DNA from: an uncultured Micrococcales bacterium
GTDB taxonomy: Bacteria > Actinomycetota > Actinomycetes > S36-B12 > GCA-2699445
Assembly (NCBI GenBank): GCA_903915555.1
Contig: CAIWTL010000056.1
Location: 1-11,833 of the forward strand
Direction of reading: 5' to 3'
Length of the DNA stretch: 11,833 nt
Part shown: positions 6,177 to 11,833 of the stretch, one piece after another
Position numbering within the stretch: the first letter of the stretch is position 1
How the letters are laid out: every line of letters starts with the position of its first letter
Made by a program: the position numbers and the translations under genes
The notes under the pieces: generated by a model
What the model was told of the DNA's origin: nothing
Databases searched by the model: none
Seen by the model: only the letters and a program-made list of their open reading frames with translations

Positions 6177-7187
6177 ATGTTCGCCCAGGTCCTCACCTCC
6201 CCCGGCCCCGACCCGGCCTCGGCGCTGAGGCTCGAGGACATGGCCGGACCCCGCGGCGAGGGTGTGCTCATCGAGGTGGGCGCCACCGCCGTGTGCCGCA
6301 CCGACCTTCAGTTGGTGACCGGCGATCTTCCCGCCCGCCGCCTGCCCGTGATCCCCGGGCATCAGGTGGTCGGGCGCCTCGCCGAGGGCCCGCAGGCGGG
6401 TCGGCGCGTGGGACTGGTGTGGCTCGCCTGGGCGTGCGGCGAGTGCCGGTACTGCCTCGATGGCCACGAGAACCTGTGCGACGCCGCCCGATTCACGGGG
6501 TGGGACGTCGACGGTGGCTACGCGGACCTGGTCCGCGCCGACCCGTCATTCGTCCATCCGATCCCCGACGACCTCGCGGGCCGCGACGATGCCGAGTTGG
6601 CGCCCCTCCTGTGTGCCGGTGTGATCGGCTATCGCTCCCTGCACATCGCCGGGCTCACCGGCCCGGTGCCGACCGATCGGACGGTACGCCTCGGGCTGTA
6701 CGGCTTCGGGGCGTCCGCCTCCCTCGCCATCCAGGTCGCCCGCCACTGGGGTGTGCGGTGCACCGTCGTGACGCGCTCCGCGTCCGAGGTCGAGCGCGCC
6801 CGGCGGATGGGTGCCGAATGGGCCGGTACCTACGACGAGGACATCCCCCACGAACTGGATGCAGCGATCACGTTCGCCCCGTCGGGCGACGTCGTGGTGC
6901 AAGCACTGCGCGCGGTCCGCCGCGGGGGCACCGTGGCCATCAATGCGATCCACCTCGACCGCATCCCGCAGTTCGACTACGACGACTTGTGGTGGGAGCG
7001 CTCGATCCGGTCGGTGGCCAACGTCACCCGGGCGGATGCGAAGGAGTTCCTCGACCTTGTCGGCCCCGCCGACGTGCGCACCAGTGTCGAGACGATGCCT
7101 CTCGCCGATGCGGCGACCGCCCTGTCCCGGGTCGCTTCGGGCGACGTGTCCGGCAGCTTCGTGCTGATTCCGGAGGGCGCCGCATGA
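6177..7187 (+). CDS. Zinc-dependent alcohol dehydrogenase (medium-chain, AdhA-like)
   Basis: The 336-residue MDR-family enzyme oxidises alcohols or reduces aldehydes with NAD(P); the substrate is not predictable. Catalytic zinc ligands C40 (VCRTDLQ), H62 (PGHQVVG) and C146 (LLCAGVIGY) are present, and the structural zinc lobe has C87, C90, C93 and C101 in CGECRYCLDGHENLC. The Rossmann glycine loop is GFGASAS (176-182) after YG. The usual GHE is GHQ here, a change I recall in AdhA-type members. The frame stays open far upstream, but similarity begins at MFAQVL; the ATG at 6177 follows GGGGGATGATGGGCAG, which offers a weak Shine-Dalgarno (GGGGGAT) or a GATGAT box 6 bases away. Its last four bases overlap the next gene, so the two form an operon. 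Confidence 0.92.
   Translation: MFAQVLTSPGPDPASALRLEDMAGPRGEGVLIEVGATAVCRTDLQLVTGDLPARRLPVIPGHQVVGRLAEGPQAGRRVGLVWLAWACGECRYCLDGHENLCDAARFTGWDVDGGYADLVRADPSFVHPIPDDLAGRDDAELAPLLCAGVIGYRSLHIAGLTGPVPTDRTVRLGLYGFGASASLAIQVARHWGVRCTVVTRSASEVERARRMGAEWAGTYDEDIPHELDAAITFAPSGDVVVQALRAVRRGGTVAINAIHLDRIPQFDYDDLWWERSIRSVANVTRADAKEFLDLVGPADVRTSVETMPLADAATALSRVASGDVSGSFVLIPEGAA
7172..7177 (+). promoter_or_regulatory. Ribosome binding site GGAGGG for the DUF5522 gene
   Basis: GGAGGG lies six bases before the ATG at 7184 and inside the last codons of the dehydrogenase. It supports the four-base ATGA overlap as a real translation restart. Confidence 0.6.
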
Positions 7188-7396
7188 CCCGATCCTTGCG
7201 TGAACCGCACCCTGACCGGCTACCACCGGACCACCCGATGCGGACGGAGATCCTGCGGCGCCACGACGCAGCGCTGGAGGCCGGTGAGCCCGGCTACCTG
7301 GACCCCCTGTCGGGGCTCTTCGTGATCACAGCCGCGACCCACGCGGCACGGGGGCGCTGCTGCCGGAACGGCTGTCGGCACTGCCCCTTCTGCTGA
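7184..7396 (+). CDS. DUF5522 small cysteine-rich protein
   Basis: The 70-residue product carries the DUF5522 pattern: HPDRLPPDHPMRTEILRRHDAALEAGEPGYLDPLSG, then LFVITAATHAARGRCCRNGCRHCPFC at the C-terminus (45-70). Five cysteines (C59, C60, C64, C67, C70) and one histidine (H66) lie in the last twelve residues, which suggests metal or iron-sulfur binding; this is inference, as the family's function is unknown to me. The start overlaps the dehydrogenase stop as ATGA (7184-7187) with GGAGGG six bases upstream, so it is co-translated with the dehydrogenase. The gene converges on the short-chain dehydrogenase gene with 42 bases between. No strong hairpin is seen there. Confidence 0.88.
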   Translation: MTRSLREPHPDRLPPDHPMRTEILRRHDAALEAGEPGYLDPLSGLFVITAATHAARGRCCRNGCRHCPFC

Positions 7397-7438
7397 CACC
7401 CGCCGGGCGTCACCGGGGATCGGCCGAGTCGTGGGGCT

Positions 7439-8395
7439 TCAGCGGCCCGCACCCACCGGCCACGCGTATTCGACACCCGTGAGTTCTTCGCTCGCCTCCC
7501 ACAGGGCCCTCGCATTGGCGTCGTCGCAGGCAGCACTGTTGGGCTCGACCTTCTCAGGATGGCCGCGCATCTCGAACCAGCCACCCGGACCGATGTAGTC
7601 GCCGCCGTGGACATCGGGTTGCGTCGCCGCGTAGAGCGTGGGCCATGAGCCCGCTCGCGCGGACTGACCCAGAACGGTGTTCATCCCCTGGGTGAGGAGC
7701 TGGCCCACGCGGTTCTGGGCCATGGCCGGGCCGGCGAACTGGAGGTTGGTCGCCGCGTATCCCGGATGCGCCGCGGCAGCGGTGAGCGCGGCACCCGACT
7801 CACGTGCGCGCCGGTCGAGTTCCCGGGTGAACAGAAGATTGGCCAACTTGCTCTGACCATAGGCCTGCCATGGCCGATAGGTGCGCCGCTCGTAGTTGAG
7901 GTCGGTGGGATCGCACGAGCCCATGCGGTGGGCGCCGCTTGCCACGGTCACCACTCGTGCGTCGCGTTCCGGGTCGTCGGTGGGCAGGAACGGCAGCAGG
8001 AGGCCGGTCAGGGCGAAGTGGCCCAGGTGGTTGGTGCCGATCTGCAGTTCGAACCCGTCCTTTGTCTCCCCACGCGGGGGGGCCATCACGCCCGCGTTGT
8101 TGATGAGGACGTCGATGTCGCCGATCTCCTCGCCGATCCGCGCTGCGGCCTCCCGCACCGATCCGAGGTCGGCGAGGTCCAGCGGCACGGCGACCGGATC
8201 AGGCCCGGTGGCCACGCCCCGCGTGACCGCCAGCGCGCGGTCGAGGCGCGCGGGGTCCCGGCCGGTGAGCACTACCCGCGCATCGTGCGCCGCGAGGGCA
8301 GCAGCGGTCTCGAGCCCGAGGCCGCTGGTGGCACCCGTGATCACGTAGGTGCGTCCGTCGAGGGAGGGAAGATCCGAGTCGGTCCATCGCGTCAT
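7439..8395 (-). CDS. Short-chain dehydrogenase/reductase (retinol dehydrogenase/WWOX-like subgroup)
   Basis: The 318-residue Rossmann oxidoreductase has cofactor motif TGATSGLG (20-27), TGRDPARL (44-51, the Arg favouring NADP), NNAG (99-102), catalytic Ser153 in VASGAHR and the YxxxK pair Y179/K183 in AYGQSKLANLLF. This spacing and the HPGYAATNLQ block match SDRs often labelled retinol dehydrogenase- or protochlorophyllide-reductase-like; the true substrate in bacteria is generally unknown. The frame is open to 8509, but SDR homology starts near SLDGRTYVITG, so I chose the ATG at 8395. No Shine-Dalgarno is visible; CACGAT sits 6 bases upstream. It is single-gene, divergent from the DUF2510 gene over 99 bases. 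Confidence 0.9.
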   Translation of the reverse strand: MTRWTDSDLPSLDGRTYVITGATSGLGLETAAALAAHDARVVLTGRDPARLDRALAVTRGVATGPDPVAVPLDLADLGSVREAAARIGEEIGDIDVLINNAGVMAPPRGETKDGFELQIGTNHLGHFALTGLLLPFLPTDDPERDARVVTVASGAHRMGSCDPTDLNYERRTYRPWQAYGQSKLANLLFTRELDRRARESGAALTAAAAHPGYAATNLQFAGPAMAQNRVGQLLTQGMNTVLGQSARAGSWPTLYAATQPDVHGGDYIGPGGWFEMRGHPEKVEPNSAACDDANARALWEASEELTGVEYAWPVGAGR

Positions 8396-8482
8396 ACGCC
8401 CATCGTGGGGCCAACGGATCCCGATGGCATCCCGGGGACGGCCGGGCGCACCCGGCGGGAAGGCCGCGCGGTGCCGCGGCTC

Positions 8483-8488
8483 TAGCCT
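8483..8488 (+). promoter_or_regulatory. Candidate -10 box (TAGCCT) for a leaderless start at 8495
   Basis: TAGCCT fits TANNNT and ends 6 bases before the GTG at 8495. The intervening GGAGGG is too close to the start to act as a normal Shine-Dalgarno. A leaderless mRNA starting at the GTG is the simplest reading. No clear -35 is seen. Confidence 0.42.
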
Positions 8489-8494
8489 GGAGGG

Positions 8495-9625
8495 GTGGAC
8501 CACACCCATCCCGGCTGGTACCCGGATCCGTCCGACGCGACACGGTCACGCTACTGGGACGGGGAGTCCTGGACCGCGCACGTTTCCACCGGGTGGGGGG
8601 CGCCCGCGGGGCAGGAGACCGACTTCGGGAGGTACGCGCCGACGACGGGCGAGTTGACCGCCGGAGGGATGCGACGGGTACCGCAGCTGTTCGACGATGT
8701 GGGACGCATCCTGAAGCGGGCGTGGTGGCCGATCGTCGCGGTCAGCGTGGCCGTCTGGGCAGCGTGGTTCGTGATCCTGATCCTGGTCACGACGGCCGTC
8801 GTCGACGTCGGCCGGGCGACGACGGCCGTGACCCTCCTGCTGGACACGACACAGCGCTTCCCCGAGGGGCGGTGGCCTGCCTCATCACAGCAGGCCATCG
8901 AGGAGGCGTTCACGGGGGTGCTCCGCCCATCGTCGGTGGCCTGGTTCGTCGCCACCATCATCGTCCTGGCGGTGGGTGCGCTTTTTGCGTCGTGCGTCCA
9001 GATCGCGGCCGTCACCCGCTTCGGGGCCGATGCGGCCGCGGGGGTGCCCACATCCTGGCGCGCCGGGTGGCGGTCCGGCGCCGTGGGTGGGCTGCGACTT
9101 CTCGGCTATGCCTTGACGCTGACCGTTGTGACGCTCGTCGTGACCGCTGCACTGACAGCCGTGACTGTTGCCGCTGCGGGGCTGAATGTCGGCCTCGCAG
9201 TGGTGGTGGCTCTGACCGGGGTCATCGCCCTGGTTGTGGTCGGCATCTGGCTGACAGGCCGTCTCGTCCCCGTGCTCGTCCAGGTCGATATGGGGCCGAG
9301 GGCGCTGGCCTGGAGCTGGCGGGCGACCCGCGGCCACTTCTGGGCGGTACTGGGCCGCTATCTCCTGTGGTCGATCGTCGCAGCGGTGGTGGCGCAGACC
9401 GTGCTGGCGATCCTTCTGCTGCCTGTCTCGCTGGTGACGTTCTCGGCGACCTCGACTCCCGATGCGGGTTCCGTGACCACGTCGCTCATCCTCTCCCTGG
9501 TCAGTCTGCCGTTGTCCCTCGTCGTGGCCGCGCTGACCTACATCGGTGTCGTCCCGATCTGGCGGGACCTCACCGACGACCCGACCTACCGGTCCATCGA
9601 CCGCGGCGATCGGTCGGCTCGCTGA
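8495..9625 (+). CDS. DUF2510 protein with six-helix GPDPase-type membrane domain
   Basis: The 376-residue product opens with a DUF2510 motif, GWYPDPS (7-13) and RYWDGESWT (19-27), typical of actinobacterial membrane proteins. A linker (30-75) follows, then about six hydrophobic helices (roughly 79-103, 147-172, 203-228, 232-252, 288-314, 330-352). The stretch LAWSWRATRGHFWAVLGRYLL (271-291) resembles the helical membrane domain found in glycerophosphodiester phosphodiesterases and related DUF7847-type proteins. No catalytic phosphodiesterase domain is attached, so enzymatic activity is not expected; transport, scaffolding or envelope stress roles are all open. The GTG start at 8495 is chosen because DUF2510 begins within a few residues of it. 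The gene converges on the next one with six bases between stop codons. Confidence 0.87.
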   Translation: MDHTHPGWYPDPSDATRSRYWDGESWTAHVSTGWGAPAGQETDFGRYAPTTGELTAGGMRRVPQLFDDVGRILKRAWWPIVAVSVAVWAAWFVILILVTTAVVDVGRATTAVTLLLDTTQRFPEGRWPASSQQAIEEAFTGVLRPSSVAWFVATIIVLAVGALFASCVQIAAVTRFGADAAAGVPTSWRAGWRSGAVGGLRLLGYALTLTVVTLVVTAALTAVTVAAAGLNVGLAVVVALTGVIALVVVGIWLTGRLVPVLVQVDMGPRALAWSWRATRGHFWAVLGRYLLWSIVAAVVAQTVLAILLLPVSLVTFSATSTPDAGSVTTSLILSLVSLPLSLVVAALTYIGVVPIWRDLTDDPTYRSIDRGDRSAR

Positions 9626-9631
9626 GGGCGG

Positions 9632-10003
9632 TCACCCGCGGAAGCCGTCCGGGGAACCATGGTGGTCGTGACCCATCCCATGTCCGTCGAACGGTTGCCC
9701 CTCGAGCGGTGCGCCCTCGGGACCCCGCAGACCACCTCCGGGGCCGGCCGACTGCGCCTGCGCCGCGGCGAACACGAGACTCGCCAGCAGCCCGGCGCCC
9801 AAGAGCGCACTGGTCACCATGAAGATCCGGCTGCGACGCTGCTCCGACTCGTAGCGGGACTGCCAGTCGGAGGTCCCACCGTCGACGTCGCCGGCGGAGG
9901 CGAGCCCACTCGGTGGCGGCTCGATGGGCATCGTGTCGGTCGTCGCACCGGGCCGCGACGTCTGGTCCGGGTTCTCACCATCGTGTGTCGTCATATCGGC
10001 CAT
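9632..10003 (-). CDS. Small single-pass membrane protein with His/Gly-rich tail
   Basis: I do not recognise this 123-residue product. It has a polar, Asp/Thr/Pro-rich N-terminus (1-50), a charged WQSRYESEQRRSR (47-59), one membrane helix (about 60-81) and a Gly/Pro-rich tail ending GHGMGHDHHGSPDGFRG (107-123). The Arg cluster before the helix predicts the N-terminus inside and the tail outside. Five histidines and one Met in the tail resemble metal-binding segments, but that is only composition. AGGAAAG (10019-10013) nine bases before the ATG at 10003 supports this start over the ATG at 9994. It lies alone between a convergent DUF2510 gene and a divergent DUF2975 operon, 158 bases away. Confidence 0.75.
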   Translation of the reverse strand: MADMTTHDGENPDQTSRPGATTDTMPIEPPPSGLASAGDVDGGTSDWQSRYESEQRRSRIFMVTSALLGAGLLASLVFAAAQAQSAGPGGGLRGPEGAPLEGQPFDGHGMGHDHHGSPDGFRG

Positions 10004-10106
10004 GCTCGTGGGCTTTCCTGAGAGAGGGCTGTGAGTGGGCCGGATCGCTGCTGCGAAGTCCGCGGCATCCGCCGGGCCTTGACCGAACGGGTGAACTCTC
10101 CGTATT

Positions 10107-10136
10107 GTTTTTCGATATTAGCGTTTTTCGATATTA
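10107..10136 (+). repeat. Tandem 14-bp direct repeats in the DUF2975 promoter
   Basis: GTTTTTCGATATTA occurs at 10107-10120 and again, identically, at 10123-10136, a 16-base period. This is the most AT-rich stretch in the window. The spacing is close to one and a half helical turns, which suits two regulator sites side by side. The downstream copy extends into a palindrome. Confidence 0.65.
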
Positions 10137-10141
10137 TCGAA
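10127..10141 (+). promoter_or_regulatory. Palindromic operator TTCGATA-T-TATCGAA over the -10 box
   Basis: Positions 10127-10133 and 10135-10141 are perfect complements around one base. The palindrome covers TATTAT (10132-10137), the best -10 hexamer in the window, placing transcription start near 10144 and a short leader before the ribosome binding site. A repressor bound here would block the promoter. The HTH protein encoded two genes downstream is the obvious candidate. Binding is inferred from position, not shown. Confidence 0.5.
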
Positions 10142-10150
10142 GAACGACAT

Positions 10151-10157
10151 GAGGAGG
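10151..10157 (+). promoter_or_regulatory. Ribosome binding site GAGGAGG for the DUF2975 gene
   Basis: GAGGAGG lies four bases before the ATG at 10162 and supports this start over the upstream in-window ATG at 10149, which is in a different frame. Confidence 0.65.
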
Positions 10158-10161
10158 AGCG

Positions 10162-10803
10162 ATGGAGAACGCCGACCCCACGCCCGAGGCACCGCGGCTC
10201 ACGTCACCACTGTCGGTGGTGCTGATGGTGCTCGCCGCAGGTCTGGCCGTCCTCGCCGTCGCGTTGCCCGCGATCCAGGTGGGCCGCGGGGAAGCGGTCG
10301 CCACCGTCGACCTGTCCCCCTCGGCCACGGCCACCGCGCTGGGATCCGTCGAGCTGGCCACCGGGCACGTCACAGCCACCGGCAACGACAGAGTGACGGT
10401 CAATCTCGTCGTCTCGGAACTGCCCGACGGGCAACCGGTCGGAACCCTGGCGAAGCTCGCCACACAGGCGGGGACGTTCCTGTGGCTGACCGGACTCGCC
10501 GTCATCTGCTTCCTGCTCGCTCGGGTCCTGGCCGACATCGGCGCGGGGCGCCCGTTCGAGGCGCCGCAGGCGCGGCGCTTCACGCTCATCGCCCTCGCCG
10601 TGGTGGTGTGTTCCGCCGGGGCGGACACGGTCAACTACCTCCAGGCGCGCGCCCTGACGGCTTCCATCGGCGATCCAGCGGCGATCGCTGTCACGCCGTA
10701 CTACTCGGCGATCCCCCTCGTGCTGGCGGCGGTGAGTCTGGTGCTCGCCGGTGCCTTCCGGTCCGGACGGCGCATCCAGGCCGACACCGAAGGGTTGATC
10801 TGA
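10162..10803 (+). CDS. DUF2975 membrane protein
   Basis: The 213-residue product has four predicted helices (about 17-38, 104-124, 139-158, 182-199) and an extracytoplasmic domain of about 65 residues between the first two. The LADIGAGRPFEAPQARRFTLIALAVV block (123-148) and the C-terminal AFRSGRRIQADTEGLI (198-213) are hallmarks of DUF2975 proteins, which are encoded next to small YozG-type HTH regulators in many bacteria. Its function is unknown; the pairing suggests a membrane partner of the regulator or its main target. The stop shares one base with the HTH start (TGATG, 10801-10805). Expression is probably controlled by the palindromic, repeat-bearing promoter just upstream. Confidence 0.9.
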   Translation: MENADPTPEAPRLTSPLSVVLMVLAAGLAVLAVALPAIQVGRGEAVATVDLSPSATATALGSVELATGHVTATGNDRVTVNLVVSELPDGQPVGTLAKLATQAGTFLWLTGLAVICFLLARVLADIGAGRPFEAPQARRFTLIALAVVVCSAGADTVNYLQARALTASIGDPAAIAVTPYYSAIPLVLAAVSLVLAGAFRSGRRIQADTEGLI

Positions 10804-11009
10804 TGCCCGAGATCATCTGCCATCTGGACTCCCTGCTCGCTGAGCGCGGCATGTCGGTCGTGGAGTTGTCCGAGAGGGTCGGCGTGACCAACGTGAACCT
10901 GTCGATCCTCAAGAACAACCGAGCCAGGGCAATCCGCTTCTCCACGCTCATCGCACTGTGCGAGGCCCTCGACTGCCAGCCGGGAGACCTGTTCTCCTTC
11001 ACCCCTTGA
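10803..11009 (+). CDS. YozG-type XRE-family HTH transcriptional regulator
   Basis: The 68-residue product is essentially a single Cro/CI-like DNA-binding domain. Helices 2 and 3 are read from MSVVELSERVGVTNVNLSILKN (17-38), and the conserved C-terminal signature RAIRFSTLIALCEALDCQPGDLF (42-64) is characteristic of the HTH_26/YozG group. There is no sensor domain, so any signal must come through a partner, most simply the co-translated DUF2975 protein. The ATG at 10803 overlaps the DUF2975 stop by one base and has GAAGGG (10789-10794) eight bases upstream. Autoregulation through the palindrome at 10127-10141 is inferred from position only. Confidence 0.92.
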   Translation: MPEIICHLDSLLAERGMSVVELSERVGVTNVNLSILKNNRARAIRFSTLIALCEALDCQPGDLFSFTP

Positions 11010-11040
11010 CCCCGAACACCCGCAACCGGAAGGACACTCG

Positions 11041-11529
11041 ATGAACACCATGGCAACCCCGGCGACCGAGCCGACCGACTACCCGCCACCCACCACCCGA
11101 CCCCTCGCCGTCCCGGCGCCCTCGGGCGCATGGCAGGGCGTCTCGTGGTTCGCGTTCACACTCGGAGCGGTCACCTACCTCTTCACCGTCTGGTACGCGG
11201 TGGGCATCACCGTGGGCGAACGGTATTTCCTCTACACCGCTGCGCTCTTCAGCCTCTACGGATGCCTGGGGGTCTCCAAGGTCGTACGGGACAGGCAGGA
11301 AGGCATCCCGGTCACGGCACTGTTCTACGGCCTGTCGTTCGTCGCCGCGCTGGCTCCGTTCGTTCTCGTCTCGTACAACATGCTGTTCGACTCCACCCTG
11401 CCGACGAGTTCCCGCACCCTCATCGGCATGGCGTTCGCGCTCACCGCCTACGCAACGCTCGGGATCGCCAAGAACGAGCGCGACAAGGCCTGCGTGCGAC
11501 CCACCGCGTTGGGCGGTCCCAGGAGTTGA
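11041..11529 (+). CDS. YiaA/YiaB-family inner membrane protein
   Basis: The 162-residue product has a Pro/Thr-rich lead (1-30) and two copies of a two-helix unit: SWFAFTLGAVTYLFTVWYAV...SLYGCLGVSKVVRDRQEGIPV (35-91) and FYGLSFVAALAPFVLVSYNM...TAYATLGIAKNERD (95-148). Each ends in a short charged turn, KVVRDRQEG or KNERD, as in the YiaA/YiaB two-helix domain (compare QKTVRDKYEGIP in E. coli YiaA, from memory). The function of the family is unknown. GGAAGGA (11028-11034) six bases before the ATG supports the start. It follows the HTH gene by 31 bases with no terminator between, so it is probably the third gene of the DUF2975 operon. Confidence 0.85.
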   Translation: MNTMATPATEPTDYPPPTTRPLAVPAPSGAWQGVSWFAFTLGAVTYLFTVWYAVGITVGERYFLYTAALFSLYGCLGVSKVVRDRQEGIPVTALFYGLSFVAALAPFVLVSYNMLFDSTLPTSSRTLIGMAFALTAYATLGIAKNERDKACVRPTALGGPRS

Positions 11530-11537
11530 TGGCGCGC

Positions 11538-11565
11538 GACGTCGGGCTCAGTCGAGCCCGGCGTC
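11538..11565. terminator. Hairpin at the YiaA-like/chitinase convergent junction
   Basis: GACGTCGGGCTC (11538-11549) pairs with GAGCCCGGCGTC (11554-11565) over 12 positions with one G-T wobble and a 4-base loop. Flanking GCGCGC tracts can extend the stem. It starts 8 bases after the upstream stop and covers the stop codon of the minus-strand gene, so it could end both transcripts. No T-tract follows. Confidence 0.6.
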
Positions 11566-11833
11566 CAGCGCGCGCATCAGTTCTCCATCGCTGGTGTCCC
11601 CGTCCATCGACCACACCATGGCGCCGGCCAGGTTCTGGTTCTTGATGTAGGCGGTCTTGTCCGCGATGACCTGGGGATCGTCGAACGACCAGAAGGTGCG
11701 TCCGTTGAAGATCCACATCTGCTTGGTCACCGGATCCCGGTGCTTGGTGTATCCGGCCAGACCGCGCAGGACCTTGTAGTCCTCGAACCCAGCCTCGTAG
11801 GTGGCGGGAGCAGCTCCGTTCGCCGACTGGTAC
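11548..11833 (-). CDS. GH18 chitinase-like glycosidase, C-terminal end only
   Basis: Only the last 94 residues are in the window; the gene continues past the right edge. The visible part reads TYEAGFEDYKVL, then GYTKHRDPVTKQMWIFNGRTFWSFDDPQVIADKTAYIK and AGAMVWSMDGD before a short tail. These are the late blocks of glycoside hydrolase family 18: FWSFDDPQ with the following K, and the beta-8 MVWSMDGD whose Trp lines the substrate floor. The catalytic DxxDxDxE motif would lie upstream and cannot be checked. The family cleaves beta-1,4-linked N-acetylglucosamine chains and is usually secreted. No carbohydrate-binding domain follows the catalytic domain; one could precede it. Confidence 0.9.
   Translation of the reverse strand, partial: YQSANGAAPATYEAGFEDYKVLRGLAGYTKHRDPVTKQMWIFNGRTFWSFDDPQVIADKTAYIKNQNLAGAMVWSMDGDTSDGELMRALDAGLD

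Noticed and set aside
7397..7438. Possible terminator between the DUF5522 and SDR genes
   Set aside because: Only short palindromes such as TCGGCCGA are present, with no stem-loop comparable to the other convergent junctions.
8789..8835. Repeated ACGACGGCCGT motif
   Set aside because: It lies inside the DUF2510 gene and encodes two Thr-Thr-Ala-Val stretches of adjacent hydrophobic sequence; codon bias explains it.
9598..9616. 6-bp stem CGACCG/CGGTCG near the convergent stops at 9625/9632
   Set aside because: Six pairs with a 7-base loop is expected by chance in DNA of this composition, and there is no T-tract.
10803..11009. Toxin-antitoxin reading of the small HTH gene and its partner
   Set aside because: The partner is a four-helix DUF2975 protein and the HTH signature is the YozG type, not an antitoxin; no toxin fold is visible.

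Overview
This is a GC-rich, densely packed window. It carries an FtsH that closely resembles the actinobacterial form (MDFKRIARGP start, GGGHDEREQTLNQ core), the ftsH-folE-folP gene order, a DUF2510 (GWYPDP...RYWDG) protein and start codons placed directly behind -10-like boxes. Together these point to an actinomycete (Actinomycetota). I cannot name a genus. I see no tRNA, rRNA, CRISPR array, insertion sequence, phage gene or attachment site, and no gene-free stretch longer than about 210 bases.

Layout. (1) 1-1522: the N-terminal two-fifths of an MFS drug-exporter-like protein (minus strand, cut by the left window edge) diverges from a two-gene unit made of a 52-residue membrane peptide and a DsbB-family thiol oxidoreductase. 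(2) 1541-5115: ftsH, folE and folP run on the minus strand, so membrane proteolysis sits beside folate synthesis as in other actinomycetes; folB and folK, which often follow, are absent because the convergent dsbB unit comes next. (3) 5286-5969: an unrecognised membrane protein on the minus strand. (4) 6177-7396: a zinc alcohol dehydrogenase overlapping a small cysteine-rich DUF5522 protein. (5) 7439-8395: a short-chain dehydrogenase on the minus strand. (6) 8495-10003: a DUF2510 six-helix membrane protein converging on a small single-pass protein with a His/Gly-rich tail. (7) 10162-11529: a DUF2975 membrane protein, a YozG-type HTH regulator and a YiaA/YiaB-type membrane protein, preceded by an AT-rich promoter with repeated TTCGATATTA elements and a palindrome over the -10. 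(8) 11548-11833: the C-terminus of a GH18 chitinase-like protein, cut by the right edge.

Most of the window is housekeeping or common accessory content. The parts most worth a second look are the self-contained DUF2975/HTH module with its operator, the DsbB homologue that keeps only the CxxC pair and is coupled to a membrane micropeptide, strong hairpins embedded in the 3' codons of minus-strand genes at two convergent junctions, and the repeated leaderless-type start architecture. I found no clear evidence of a wholly new multi-gene system.
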